Source of the DNA: Pedobacter sp. PLR
Lineage (GTDB): Bacteria; Bacteroidota; Bacteroidia; Sphingobacteriales; Sphingobacteriaceae
Direction of reading: 5' to 3'
Assembly: GCF_026239675.1 (NCBI RefSeq)
Contig: NZ_JAPIVQ010000004.1
Location: 496,001-560,000, forward strand
DNA: 64,000 nucleotides
In this document: positions 17,035-26,881 of the stretch, piece after piece
How positions within the stretch are numbered: position 1 is the stretch's first letter
Layout of the letters: every line of letters begins with the position of its first letter
Notes under the pieces: model-generated
Database searches by the model: none
What the model was told of the DNA's origin: nothing
The model's input: only the letters and a program-made list of their open reading frames with translations
Made by a program: the position numbers and the translations under genes

Positions 17035-17718
17035 ATGATCACCATACTTCAAATCGAAACCGCTACACAAGTTTGTTCTGCCGCAATCTCTCAGGATGGG
17101 AAAACCATTGCCCTGAAAGAAGAAATGGCCAGTAATATTCATGCGGGAAGCCTTACTTTATTCATTCAATCTGTAATGGATAGCGCCGGACTAAAGTTCT
17201 CTGAACTGGATGCGATTGCCGTAAGTAAAGGACCGGGCTCTTATACCGGATTGAGAATTGGGGTGTCAACCGCTAAAGGTCTTTGTTTTGCATTAGACAA
17301 GCCATTAATCGCAATTGATACTTTACAAATGATGGCTGGAGGTTTTTTGAAAGCCGAATCGCTTCAGGAAGGACTGGTTTGCCCGATGATTGATGCCCGA
17401 AGAATGGAAGTGTTCACTGCAGTTTTTGATGCGCAACTGGATTACGTATCCCCTGTAGAAGCGAAAATTATTGATGAACAAAGCTTTGAAAGCTTGTTAA
17501 CGGCGCAAAAAGTTGTATTTATCGGAGACGGTGCCGCAAAATGCGCAGAGACATTACAACATGAAAATGCGCATTTTTCTACTGCCAATTTTAACTCCGC
17601 CGGCAACATGAGCGCGTTGGCCATGGCCGCTTACACACGAGGTAAGTTCGAAGATGTGGCCTATTTTGAGCCTTTTTACTTAAAAGATTTCGTTTTTACA
17701 ACGCCAAAGAAGAAGTAA
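17035..17718 (+). CDS. tsaB: tRNA threonylcarbamoyladenosine biosynthesis protein TsaB
   Basis: TsaB is the non-catalytic partner of TsaD in making t6A37 in ANN-decoding tRNAs. The 227 residues have the ASKHA-type opening ILQIETATQVCSAAI, the family motif SKGPGSYTGLRIGVSTAKGL (about 64-83) and the GDGAAKC segment. The length is normal. It begins 21 bp after yidD, so it may be the last gene of the rpmH operon. No clear terminator separates it from the convergent gene that ends 5 bp further on. Confidence 0.93.
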   Translation: MITILQIETATQVCSAAISQDGKTIALKEEMASNIHAGSLTLFIQSVMDSAGLKFSELDAIAVSKGPGSYTGLRIGVSTAKGLCFALDKPLIAIDTLQMMAGGFLKAESLQEGLVCPMIDARRMEVFTAVFDAQLDYVSPVEAKIIDEQSFESLLTAQKVVFIGDGAAKCAETLQHENAHFSTANFNSAGNMSALAMAAYTRGKFEDVAYFEPFYLKDFVFTTPKKK

Positions 17719-17723
17719 GGTGA

Positions 17724-19133
17724 TTATTTCTTTTTAGAGAAGATGCTGAACAGGCGTTTGAATAAACCTGGTGATTCTTCTCCTATACCCGGCATGGTAC
17801 TGCTGTTTTGCGGGTGTTCCACATAGTTGCCGAACTTTATCCCAATTCCAAAATAGACGGAAGCACCGTTATACCCTTTACCTATAGTTGCATCTTTATT
17901 GATGATTCCCTGAGCCTGACTGGTGGTTTTTAAGACATCATCCGAACCAAGAAATACTTCGAAATTAGGGGTTTGATACATGGTTTGAAGTCCCAGGTAA
18001 AATAGCTGGTGGAAATTGTAAGTAGGGCTGGCTGATACAGAAAAGCCATTATACCTGAATTTATTGACCATCACCGCATCCCCACCTGTAAAGAACAGGT
18101 TTTTAGAGACAATCATGGATGGAGTCCAGAGGCCGAAGCTTTTTGATAACATAACATCTATTTTTGCATTGGTAGCAGAGAAAAAACCACGTCTTTCGGA
18201 ATCTTTAAGCAATGCATCGCTAAGGCGGTTTTGAAATTGCTTTTTGCTGTCGGTAGTTCCTTCTATTTCAATAATTTCATTGACATTTTTGGTATAAGAT
18301 TCACTATTCCATCTGATGAAACCAAGGTCTTTAAGGTTGGCCATCAGGAAATAACCGCTTTTACTCTGATAAGAAGTCCCTAAACTGATCGATGCGCCTG
18401 GATTTTTAAACGTAGGCATAAAGGTGTTGGTATTTAGCTCATTGACATCTTTAAAGGTACTGCGGTAATTTCCGACAAATTTTGCACTTAAACGACCAGT
18501 ACTTTGGTCAATGTCCAGGTCGGAGTCGGTGATGTTGAGCTGGTTGTAGCTGGTTCCGCTCAACAGACTCAGTTTGGCACCGAAAGCCAGTCTCTTCGAG
18601 TAATTTTCTCTGTAAGTGACGCTGAATTGGTGGTAGGTCTGCGCATAGCCTTTGTCATTAAAGGCACCGCTTTTAGGCATCTCATTTTCCAGTCTGGAAT
18701 AGTTATCGAGGAGCACCAGTGTTTCATTGGTGTATTTTGCCAGCCCATCTGTTCTGAGCTGCCAGGAGAAACCTAACTCTTTCTGGTATTTGTAACTGTT
18801 AAATATTTTAAGTGTCAAGAGGTAGGCATTGGTATGCTGATAAAGGGTATTGAAGCCTTTCTTTCCCAGGGGGATATCTGCTGAATCGTAAATCTGCTCG
18901 TTGAACAATTTACGAACAAAATCAGAATTACCCTTACTTGCTGCATTTATCCCCAGATAAGGCAGTAAAAAATTAGAAGCATATTGTCTGGAAGAATCCA
19001 GGGTGAATACTTTTTGAGCTGGATTTTCAAAACCATCAAACAGTGTTTTGGTATTGAAAAGGCCATATTGTTGCGCCTTAAGTTGTTGGGCGAATAAGAT
19101 TAAAAGGAAAACAGGGAGCGCTTTTTTTAACAT
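17724..19133 (-). CDS. putative outer-membrane beta-barrel protein, DUF5723-like
   Basis: The 469 residues have a signal peptide (LKKALPVFLLILFAQQLKAQ) and then a long succession of amphipathic strands rich in Tyr, Asn, Ser and Gly (for example YFLMANLKDLGFIRWNSESY and FYLGLQTMYQTPNFEVFLGS). This suits a beta barrel of the kind annotated DUF5723 in Bacteroidota. The C-terminus departs from a barrel strand, ending in a basic KRLFSIFSKKK tail. It lies 52 bp after the DUF3352-like gene on the same strand. Cargo or partner is unknown; function is not assigned. Confidence 0.7.
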   Translation of the reverse strand: MLKKALPVFLLILFAQQLKAQQYGLFNTKTLFDGFENPAQKVFTLDSSRQYASNFLLPYLGINAASKGNSDFVRKLFNEQIYDSADIPLGKKGFNTLYQHTNAYLLTLKIFNSYKYQKELGFSWQLRTDGLAKYTNETLVLLDNYSRLENEMPKSGAFNDKGYAQTYHQFSVTYRENYSKRLAFGAKLSLLSGTSYNQLNITDSDLDIDQSTGRLSAKFVGNYRSTFKDVNELNTNTFMPTFKNPGASISLGTSYQSKSGYFLMANLKDLGFIRWNSESYTKNVNEIIEIEGTTDSKKQFQNRLSDALLKDSERRGFFSATNAKIDVMLSKSFGLWTPSMIVSKNLFFTGGDAVMVNKFRYNGFSVSASPTYNFHQLFYLGLQTMYQTPNFEVFLGSDDVLKTTSQAQGIINKDATIGKGYNGASVYFGIGIKFGNYVEHPQNSSTMPGIGEESPGLFKRLFSIFSKKK

Positions 19134-19185
19134 ATTTTGTTATTTGCTTAACAAAGCTGATGATTATTAATTATTTGAAGTGAGG

Positions 19186-20751
19186 TTATTGAAAATCTTT
19201 TCCTGAATTAATATACTTGTTTATCAGCAGATTTGTTTGAAATTTCCCATGATCTCCTGACAATTGATAAACGAAAGACTCATAGTTTTTCAATGCTTTT
19301 TCGTTATTGAATTGGTTGAAAAAGGGAAGGTTTACATTTTTGGCGAATAGATTTCGGGAATTCCGGTGGTCTATGTAGAAATTAAGGTTGGAATTATTCG
19401 GTAGTTGATTGCTCATATTGATGAATCCGGTAGTATTGATCAACAATTTATTCGCTCTGTAATCATTTAAAAAGGATTCTAAAGTGGAGGCAGTATTGGC
19501 GAAAACCAGAAAATTGTCAAGAATCGTGTAATAAGGTTTTTTGAAAGATTGAAAAGGCAAGCCAAAATAAGTGTACAAAAGCTCCGGTTCTTTAAATAAT
19601 TTCAGGTCATCTGAGTAATCTTCGCTTAAATCAATCAGCAGCTGATCCAGTTTATCCCCATTGCTCAGGTTAATGGCACCCAGTTTTTCGCCTGTACTCA
19701 ATTGAAAAGTCATCATCTGATTTTGAAAGTATTTTGGAAACAGCAATTCCAGGTTTAGGTGATACTTCTGGTTGATAGCTTCGGCAAGCTTTGCTCTTTT
19801 CTGAGCTTCTTTATGCTGTGTAAACCATTGCTCCAGTTTTTTGCTCCAGGGCTCATATTTATCTATAGCATAAATGCTGTAATTGGCCGTGCGTTCCGGC
19901 AGAATGTTCTGAATATTCATCTTCTGGGGGCTTTCTTCCGCAAACAACAGGTAATAACTGTTGGGGTTCTTGAAATAGGTTGTTCCCGTGAAGAGCACCT
20001 TTTCTCTGCTGAAATTATACGTTAACAGAGCATAGGCATCCTGTTGATTCAGGATGGCAAGCTCGCCGTTTAACTTTCCGGGGATCATAGGTTTAAGTAA
20101 TGCCGGGATGCGGTTGAAATTAACGTACAGTTGGGCCAGACTGTTTTTCGACAATTTACTGCCGGATTTGATATAATCTACAAACTGGTCGTCATTTTTA
20201 TCGGTAGGTTTTGACAATATGTTTTTGATGGGCTCCGGACGATTGGATAAGAGGATCAAATGATCTTTGATACCCAGGTAAAAAATACTGCTGTCTGCTA
20301 AGGTTAATTTTGTCTGCCCCGCGGTGCTGTCTACCTGTATGGCTGCGGTTTTTAACGCATGAAACAGCTGTGTTCTGCTGATGTCTTTATCGCTCTGCGT
20401 ACTGATGATGAAATCCAGTGCTTTTCCCTTGCCGGGAAGAATACCCAGGTATACCGTTTGTTTTTGACTAAGCCGGTTTAATGCAGGCGAGGCAAGGACA
20501 TGTTCTTTTAAGGACTGTAAGGATTTGAATTTCTCCGCGCCCATGATTTCCTCAAAGTTATCTTGTCCCTTTAATAGATCCAGCACGCTTTTATCCTGCT
20601 CAAAAGAGAAGATAAAACCTGATTCACTGACCGCGGCATAGAGGCTGAGGTCGGACTCTGCATGAGCCGTATTTAGTTTAGAAAAGTATAAATAGGCCAT
20701 GGTTACAATGGCCGTCAGGAGGGTGATGATGCTAAGTAGGATCTTTTTCAT
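19186..20751 (-). CDS. membrane-anchored protein of unknown function, DUF3352-like
   Basis: The 521 residues begin with one hydrophobic helix (KKILLSIITLLTAIVTMAYLYF) without an obvious cleavage site, so it may be an anchor with the bulk in the periplasm. The remainder alternates strand-rich segments such as TVYLGILPGKGKALDFIIST and FYLGIKDHLILLSNRPEPI, reminiscent of DUF3352 proteins; I am not certain of the family. No catalytic motif is visible. It precedes the DUF5723-like barrel on the same strand, so the two may act together at the envelope. Confidence 0.55.
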   Translation of the reverse strand: MKKILLSIITLLTAIVTMAYLYFSKLNTAHAESDLSLYAAVSESGFIFSFEQDKSVLDLLKGQDNFEEIMGAEKFKSLQSLKEHVLASPALNRLSQKQTVYLGILPGKGKALDFIISTQSDKDISRTQLFHALKTAAIQVDSTAGQTKLTLADSSIFYLGIKDHLILLSNRPEPIKNILSKPTDKNDDQFVDYIKSGSKLSKNSLAQLYVNFNRIPALLKPMIPGKLNGELAILNQQDAYALLTYNFSREKVLFTGTTYFKNPNSYYLLFAEESPQKMNIQNILPERTANYSIYAIDKYEPWSKKLEQWFTQHKEAQKRAKLAEAINQKYHLNLELLFPKYFQNQMMTFQLSTGEKLGAINLSNGDKLDQLLIDLSEDYSDDLKLFKEPELLYTYFGLPFQSFKKPYYTILDNFLVFANTASTLESFLNDYRANKLLINTTGFINMSNQLPNNSNLNFYIDHRNSRNLFAKNVNLPFFNQFNNEKALKNYESFVYQLSGDHGKFQTNLLINKYINSGKDFQ

Positions 20752-20843
20752 TGCTGTCCTTACAAATTTAATTTAATAAGTTGGGATTACTAAGAAAATG
20801 CAACCAGGTTTCTTAATTTTGGAAGATTAAAAAAGCCGATTTT

Positions 20844-21233
20844 ATGAGCAACAGACCTATTATTTTAACCGCCTCTCTATTTGGATTAACAGCAGTCATA
20901 TTAGGTGCCTTTGGTGCCCATGGTTTAAAAAGTCAGGTCAGCCCTGAAGCATTGGAAATATGGAGTAAAGGAGTGGAATATCAGTTTTATCATACTTTTG
21001 CTTTATTGTTTCTTTCGCAGCTGAGTATGAATCAACCTAAGCTACTCAAACTGGCTTACATTTTCTTCACTTTTGGAATTATCCTGTTTTCAGGATCGCT
21101 ATATTTATTGGCCACCAGAGAGATTACCCATATTGGGTTTGGAGCTGTTTTAGGGCCGGTTACACCGATTGGTGGATTACTGTTTATTCTTGGATGGGGA
21201 AGTTTGTTCTTTGCCGCTTCAAATAATAAGTAA
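20844..21233 (+). CDS. DUF423 family membrane protein (YgdD-like)
   Basis: The 129 residues form four membrane helices and carry the family signatures ILGAFGAHGLKSQVSPEALE near the N-terminus, YQFYHTFALLFLSQL in the middle, and GPVTPIGGLLFILGWGSLF at the end. The biochemical role of DUF423 proteins is unknown. It is 2 bp from priA and probably co-transcribed with it. A TAATTTTG element (20814-20821) fits a -7 box but lacks a paired -33 element. Confidence 0.88.
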   Translation: MSNRPIILTASLFGLTAVILGAFGAHGLKSQVSPEALEIWSKGVEYQFYHTFALLFLSQLSMNQPKLLKLAYIFFTFGIILFSGSLYLLATREITHIGFGAVLGPVTPIGGLLFILGWGSLFFAASNNK

Positions 21234-21235
21234 GG

Positions 21236-23713
21236 ATGAGTTCTGGTCAACTGGAATTCGAAGAAAGGGAAACCCTGTTTATTGAGGTGATCCTACCCCT
21301 TTCTCTGGCGAAAAACTATATATACAGGGTACCTTATGAATTGAATGATCAGGTAGCGATAGGGAAGCGTGTGGTGGTTCAATTCGGAAAAAGCAAGATT
21401 TATACGGCACTGATTAAAAGTATCAGTCAGCAGGCACCTGAAATTTATCAGGCGAAATATATCATTGATGTGGTAGATGAACATCCGGTCATTACTACTT
21501 CACAGTTGGAGTTCTGGGACTGGATGACGAGCTATTACCTTTGTAATGAGGGTGAGGTGATGTCGGCTGCTTTGCCCGCAGGACTGAAACTGGCCAGTGA
21601 AACGATCATCGTTCTGAAAGAGGAATTTCCTCAGGATGGAGAGGTACTCAATCTGAAGCAGGAGACACTGATCAATGCCTTAAAAGTGCATGGTCGTCTT
21701 ACGATAGATCAGGTATCGGCTTTATTAGGGCAGAAAACCGTATACCCCATCATCAATACTTTACTGGATAAAGAAATGGTTTATATCGCCGAAGAGGTGA
21801 TTGAAAAGTATAAACCGTTGTTAAAGTCATTCGTTACGCTGCATTCTTTTTATCAGGAAGAGGAAAATTTGAAACAATTGTTCTCTGTACTGGAAAGGGC
21901 TCCGAAACAAATGAATGCACTGCTGACTTTTTTAAAGCTATCCAGGCAACAAGGAGTAATTCCGAAGGCACAACTGCTGGAAGAGAGTGATTGTGGGCCA
22001 GCGGCGCTGAAAACGTTGATGGATAAGGAAGTTTTTGTGATTGAGAAGAAACCGGTGAGCAGGCTCAAAGACCAGGACGAGGATTTCGTGCTGAACTTTG
22101 AACTGAGTGAAAACCAGCAGTTGGCTTTGACACAAATTGAAACTGAATTTGAAAAGAAAGATGTGGTGTTATTACATGGAGTAACTGCTTCAGGTAAAAC
22201 ACAGGTATATATCAGATTGATTGAAAAAGCAATTGAAAACGGTGGACAGGTTTTGTTCCTTTTGCCCGAAATTGCCCTGACTACTCAGATTGTAGAACGT
22301 ATCCAACGTTATTTCGGGGATGCCATTGGCGTGTATCACTCTAAATTTAACAATAATGAACGGGTAGAAATCTGGAATAAGGTGCTAAATGGTAAGTATC
22401 GTATCGTATTAGGTGCCCGATCTGCTGTGTTTTTGCCTTTCCAGAATTTAAAACTGATTGTAATTGATGAAGAGCATGAATCTTCTTACAAGCAGCAGGA
22501 ACCTGCTCCACGTTATCAGGCGAGGGATGCAGCAGTGTATCTGGCCTGGTTGCATAAGGCAAAGGTCGTGTTAGGGTCGGCAACGCCATCAATTGAAAGT
22601 TACTTCAATGCCCTGCATCAGAAATATGGACTGGTCACCATGTCCGAAAGATTTGGCGGTGTAGCATTACCAGTTCAGGAAGTGATCAGTATTTCAGAAG
22701 AGACTAAAAAGAAAAAGATGATTTCCTATTTTTCGACCAAACTGGTGGAAGAAATTGAAGAAACATTGAAGTTAAAAGAACAGGTTATCCTGTTTCAAAA
22801 CAGACGTGGTTATGCGACGATTCTGATCTGTGCAACTTGTGGTTATGCCCCAAAATGTGTGAGCTGTGATGTGAGCCTGACTTACCATAAAACCAGCGGG
22901 AAATTACATTGCCATTATTGCGGATACCATCAAAATAGTATCAATGTTTGTCCGGCTTGTGGTTCTGTACATATTGAGCAAAAAGGTTTCGGAACCGAAA
23001 GGGTGGAAGAGGAGCTGTCGCTGATCTTCCCTGAGGCGAAAATCGCCAGATTAGATGTAGACAGCACCCGGACTAAAAATGGACTGCAACAAATCATATC
23101 CGATTTCCAGGAAAAGAAAACCGATATCCTGATTGGTACCCAGATGGTAGCCAAAGGATTAGATTTTGATAATGTGACTTTAATTGGCGTGATTAATGCG
23201 GATACTTTATTGAACTATCCGGATTTCAGAGCTTTTGAAAGAAGCTATCAATTACTGGCTCAGGTGGCTGGTAGAGCCGGAAGGAGGGACAAGCAAGGAA
23301 AGGTGATTATTCAGGCATATGATGATAAACACAGGATCATTACACAGGTAATTGACAACAAATACCAGGAAATGTACACGGATGAAATTCGTGAGCGGAG
23401 AGAGTTCCAGTATCCACCATTTACCAGGGTTATTTTTGTCAACATCAAGCATAAAGACATGAATCTGCTAAATGTTGCCGCTCAAAAATTCGCGAATGTG
23501 CTGAAAGGACATTTGGGAAGTCGTGTACTAGGTCCGGAGCAACCAATGGTAGGCAGAATCAGGAATTATTATATTAAACAAATCATCATTAAAGCCGATA
23601 AAAATACGGCCATCACTAAAGTGAAATCGGTATTGAAGGACGTTATTTTGCAATTCCAGGCAGAAAAGGAGTACCGTGGAGCAATTGTTCAGGTGGATGT
23701 AGATCCTTATTAG
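21236..23713 (+). CDS. priA: primosomal protein N' (replication restart helicase)
   Basis: PriA recognises stalled forks and reloads the replisome. The 825 residues comprise an N-terminal DNA-binding domain (FIEVILPLSLAKNYIYRVP), a helicase core with Walker A GVTASGKT at about 315-322 and DEEH near 409-412, and a zinc module of paired cysteines (CATCGYAPKCVSC, HCHYCGY, CPACGS, about 531-580). The C-terminal helicase motifs include GTQMVAKGLDF and QVAGRAGR. The ATG follows an AAGGATG context 2 bp after the DUF423 gene. All expected motifs are intact. Confidence 0.96.
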   Translation: MSSGQLEFEERETLFIEVILPLSLAKNYIYRVPYELNDQVAIGKRVVVQFGKSKIYTALIKSISQQAPEIYQAKYIIDVVDEHPVITTSQLEFWDWMTSYYLCNEGEVMSAALPAGLKLASETIIVLKEEFPQDGEVLNLKQETLINALKVHGRLTIDQVSALLGQKTVYPIINTLLDKEMVYIAEEVIEKYKPLLKSFVTLHSFYQEEENLKQLFSVLERAPKQMNALLTFLKLSRQQGVIPKAQLLEESDCGPAALKTLMDKEVFVIEKKPVSRLKDQDEDFVLNFELSENQQLALTQIETEFEKKDVVLLHGVTASGKTQVYIRLIEKAIENGGQVLFLLPEIALTTQIVERIQRYFGDAIGVYHSKFNNNERVEIWNKVLNGKYRIVLGARSAVFLPFQNLKLIVIDEEHESSYKQQEPAPRYQARDAAVYLAWLHKAKVVLGSATPSIESYFNALHQKYGLVTMSERFGGVALPVQEVISISEETKKKKMISYFSTKLVEEIEETLKLKEQVILFQNRRGYATILICATCGYAPKCVSCDVSLTYHKTSGKLHCHYCGYHQNSINVCPACGSVHIEQKGFGTERVEEELSLIFPEAKIARLDVDSTRTKNGLQQIISDFQEKKTDILIGTQMVAKGLDFDNVTLIGVINADTLLNYPDFRAFERSYQLLAQVAGRAGRRDKQGKVIIQAYDDKHRIITQVIDNKYQEMYTDEIRERREFQYPPFTRVIFVNIKHKDMNLLNVAAQKFANVLKGHLGSRVLGPEQPMVGRIRNYYIKQIIIKADKNTAITKVKSVLKDVILQFQAEKEYRGAIVQVDVDPY

Positions 23714-23798
23714 TTTTATTGCGATTGATACTGTGACGATTATAATTTAGCCGTCGATTATGTAAGCGCATTAGTTTTCAAAAACCTATTTTTGAGTA

Positions 23799-24455
23799 AT
23801 GGCATATAAGTTTGTAGATAATTACAGGGAGCGGGGAGCGAGAAAGAAATTGGTAGCTCATCTTGAAGGAAGAGGCATCTCAGATAAAAAGGTGCTGGAA
23901 GCCATAGGGAAAGTACCGCGTCATTTTTTCTTTGATGAAACTTTCTGGAACCAGGCTTATAAAGATATTGCCTTTCCTATTGGCGATGGTCAAACGATTT
24001 CACAACCTTACACGGTAGCTTATCAAAGTGAATTGCTCCACATCAAAAAAGGAGATAAAGTGCTGGAAATTGGTACCGGTTCTGGTTATCAAACCTGTAT
24101 TTTAATGGAATTGGGTGCCAACGTGTACACGATTGAACGCCAGGAAAGTATTTACCGCCATACCATTCGTGTTTTGCCTGGAATGGGATACAATGCTCAT
24201 TTTTTCTTAGGCGATGGTTCTAAAGGAATCCCTGAACATGCCAGTTATGATAAGATTATTGTGACGGCCGGTGCCCCATGGGTTCCTGAAGCACTACTAA
24301 AGCAATTGAAAATAGGGGGGATACTTGTGATTCCTGTTGGCGATGAAAATATCCAGAAAATGGTTACCGTGATCCGCATAAGCGAAACAGATTACGATAG
24401 AATTGAACTGGATACCTTCCGCTTTGTGCCTTTAGTAGGAGATCAGGCCTGGTAA
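23799..24455 (+). CDS. pcm: protein-L-isoaspartate O-methyltransferase
   Basis: This SAM-dependent enzyme methylates L-isoaspartyl residues to start repair of aged proteins. The 218 residues show the family lead-in VPRHFF, the substrate loop GDGQTISQPYTVAYQ (about 62-76), the SAM motif VLEIGTGSGYQT and the post-motif segment YDKIIVTAGAPWVPEAL. The length is normal. It follows priA by 85 bp and is convergent with smpB, which ends 17 bp downstream. Confidence 0.95.
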   Translation: MAYKFVDNYRERGARKKLVAHLEGRGISDKKVLEAIGKVPRHFFFDETFWNQAYKDIAFPIGDGQTISQPYTVAYQSELLHIKKGDKVLEIGTGSGYQTCILMELGANVYTIERQESIYRHTIRVLPGMGYNAHFFLGDGSKGIPEHASYDKIIVTAGAPWVPEALLKQLKIGGILVIPVGDENIQKMVTVIRISETDYDRIELDTFRFVPLVGDQAW

Positions 24456-24471
24456 ATTAAAGCCAGGTTTC

Positions 24472-24921
24472 TTATTCCTTCATTGCACGATCCATTTCTC
24501 TTTTGGATTCTCTGTCTTTGATGCTATCTCTTTTGTCGAATTCTTTTTTACCCTGTGCCAAAGCAATCTGGATCTTTGCATACCCCCTGTCATTGGTGTA
24601 AATCCTTAAAGGAACAATGGTATATCCTTTTTCTTCACTTCTGAACTTTAACTTTTTAAGCTCTTTTTTATGAAGCAGCAAAACTCTGTCGCGCTTAATG
24701 TCGTGATGGTGGAAAGAGCTGTGGCTATATTCGGAAATATGTAAGTTTCTAACGTAGAGCACATCACCTATGAACATGCAAAAGGCATCGGACATATTTG
24801 CTTTACCCTGTCTGATGGCTTTAATCTCGGTACCCAAGAGGGCTAATCCGGCATTAAATTCCTCTACAATATGGTAATCGAAGTAAGCTCTTTTATTTTT
24901 AATTTGAATATCGTTCTTCAT
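24472..24921 (-). CDS. smpB: SsrA-binding protein
   Basis: SmpB binds tmRNA and delivers it to stalled ribosomes for trans-translation. The protein has the OB-fold core (KRAYFDYHIVEEFNAGLALL, GTEIKAIRQGKANMSDAF) and the C-terminal tail (KKEFDKRDSIKDRESKREM) that enters the mRNA channel. I start it at the ATG 24921 (149 residues, MKNDIQIKNKRA) rather than at the in-frame TTG 9 bp upstream, because the family normally begins a few residues before the NKRA segment. No tmRNA gene was seen in this window. Confidence 0.95.
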   Translation of the reverse strand: MKNDIQIKNKRAYFDYHIVEEFNAGLALLGTEIKAIRQGKANMSDAFCMFIGDVLYVRNLHISEYSHSSFHHHDIKRDRVLLLHKKELKKLKFRSEEKGYTIVPLRIYTNDRGYAKIQIALAQGKKEFDKRDSIKDRESKREMDRAMKE

Positions 24922-25017
24922 TGGTCTCAATTTTCACAAAGCCCGGCAGAGATAAATTCTATGCCGGATTTTATAAGAATACCGCTAATATCCGAAAGAA
25001 ATAGTGATTTCTGAATT

Positions 25018-26880
25018 TTATCGGACAATTAATACCGGAATAGTTACTTTATGTCTTACCGAGTTGACAGTAGTTCCCAAAATCAGGTCTTTCAGACCCT
25101 GGTGGCCATGAGCGCCCATTACCAATAATTCCAGGTCATTTTGTTTACTGATCTCCACAATTGCCGCTACAGTACCCCCGTAGCCAATGTGAGCGGTAGA
25201 TTTATAGCCCAGCTCTTTTAGATTTGCCAGGTATTTCTCCAGGTTCTCCGCATCACTCAGGGTTTCTGCATCTAATGCAGCTTCTCCATAATACCTGGCA
25301 ACAGCAGTTTCTACCACGTGAATCAGGTAATAATGTGCATGTTTTCCACCTTGAGTCAGTGCATGACGGATGGTGTTTCTATCGTTTTTAGAGAAATCAA
25401 CAGTGATGCCAATACGTGCATATTTGATTTTCTCGACATCCTCGATATCCATTGCATCGCCGTGTGGCGCATTGTGCTGCCCTACTTTCGCTTTGTTTAA
25501 CAGCGGATAAATGAAAACATATAATAACAATAAGCCAATCAGAATGGCCGCAGGAATCACCAATACATATAAATACCAGCTGTGACTGTTACTCGTCCAG
25601 GTACTGATTTCTTCCAGCACCAGTTTCACATTTAGTGCGACAATGACAATAGAACTAACCCACGCCAGGACTTTTACCCATGGTTTGATGGCAAAACCTT
25701 TCATCGTTTTTTTATCAGAAGTGAAATGGATCAATGGGATAACCGCAAAGCCGAGTTGTAAACTCAGTACCACCTGACTTAAAATCAGTAAACCACCTAA
25801 AGCGTCGTCTCCAAGAATTAAAATGGTAAAGAAAGCAGGGATAATCGCTAGTAAACGGGTGATTAAACGGCGCAACCAGGGCTGGATTCTCAACTTTAAA
25901 TGGCCCTCCATTACGATTTGTCCGGCAAGAGTACCGGTTATGGTTGAACTTTGTCCGGCAGCAATTAAAGCGATGGCAAATAGCGCAGGAGCCACATCTC
26001 CGAAGATGTTTTGTAATAGCCGGTGGGCATCCTGTATCTCCGCAACCTCATGTAAGCCGTTTTTATAGAAGGCTGCTGCGGCAAGGATCAGGATCGCTGC
26101 ATTAACAAAAAATGCAAGGTTAAGCGCGACTGCAGTATCAATGAAATTGAATTTAATGGCTTCTTTGATACCTTTTTCATCCCGTTCAAACTTCCTGGTT
26201 TGCACCAGAGAGGAGTGAAGGTATAGGTTATGTGGCATTACAGTGGCCCCAATGATACCGATAGCAATGTATAAAGCGTCACCTGACAACATGGAAGGCT
26301 CAAATCCTTTAACAATTTCTTTTAAATTCGGTTCTACAATAAACATCTCTACGAGAAAGGATACGCCGACGATAAATACCATGGAAACGATAAAAGCCTC
26401 CATTTTACGCATGCCTTTATTGAGCAGAAACAATAACAAAACCGTATCAAAAATGGTAAGACTGATTCCCCAGATTAAGGGAAGTCCGAATAAAAGTTGT
26501 AAACCAATGGCCATACCAATGATTTCTGCCAGATCGCAGGCGATGATGGCCGTTTGAGCAAGACCGAATAATGGGATGTTGATCCATTTAGGATAACCGT
26601 TTCTGGAGGCCTGGGCTAAATCCAATCCTCTAACGATACCTAACCGGGCGCTTAGAGATTGTAATAAAAGGGCAATCAGGTTAGACATTAACAGTATCCA
26701 GATCAACTGGTATCCGAATTTACTACCCCCTGCAATATCTGTGGCCCAGTTTCCGGGGTCCATATAACCAACACTCACCAGATAAGCAGGGCCAATGAAT
26801 GATAAAATACGACGCCAGCCTTTACGCTTGTGGGTGTCTACGGTTTGATTTACTTCGCTTAGAGATTCGGAATGCTTCAT
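25018..26880 (-). CDS. mntH: Nramp-type Mn2+/Fe2+ transporter with C-terminal universal stress domain
   Basis: The 620 residues fuse an Nramp transporter (about 1-470) with a UspA domain (about 487-620). Transporter signatures are DPGNW (Asp41 to Trp45, metal-binding Asp and Asn) in helix 1 and ATVMPHNLYLHS (Met215 in the metal site) in helix 6. The Usp domain keeps the ATP-binding pattern G-x2-G-x9-G-T (GAHGHQGLKDLILGT). Nramp proteins import divalent metals with protons; the Usp domain may tune this to energy or stress state, which is inference. The gene follows mntR after a single base and is controlled from its promoter. Confidence 0.93.
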   Translation of the reverse strand: MKHSESLSEVNQTVDTHKRKGWRRILSFIGPAYLVSVGYMDPGNWATDIAGGSKFGYQLIWILLMSNLIALLLQSLSARLGIVRGLDLAQASRNGYPKWINIPLFGLAQTAIIACDLAEIIGMAIGLQLLFGLPLIWGISLTIFDTVLLLFLLNKGMRKMEAFIVSMVFIVGVSFLVEMFIVEPNLKEIVKGFEPSMLSGDALYIAIGIIGATVMPHNLYLHSSLVQTRKFERDEKGIKEAIKFNFIDTAVALNLAFFVNAAILILAAAAFYKNGLHEVAEIQDAHRLLQNIFGDVAPALFAIALIAAGQSSTITGTLAGQIVMEGHLKLRIQPWLRRLITRLLAIIPAFFTILILGDDALGGLLILSQVVLSLQLGFAVIPLIHFTSDKKTMKGFAIKPWVKVLAWVSSIVIVALNVKLVLEEISTWTSNSHSWYLYVLVIPAAILIGLLLLYVFIYPLLNKAKVGQHNAPHGDAMDIEDVEKIKYARIGITVDFSKNDRNTIRHALTQGGKHAHYYLIHVVETAVARYYGEAALDAETLSDAENLEKYLANLKELGYKSTAHIGYGGTVAAIVEISKQNDLELLVMGAHGHQGLKDLILGTTVNSVRHKVTIPVLIVR

Positions 26881-26881
26881 G

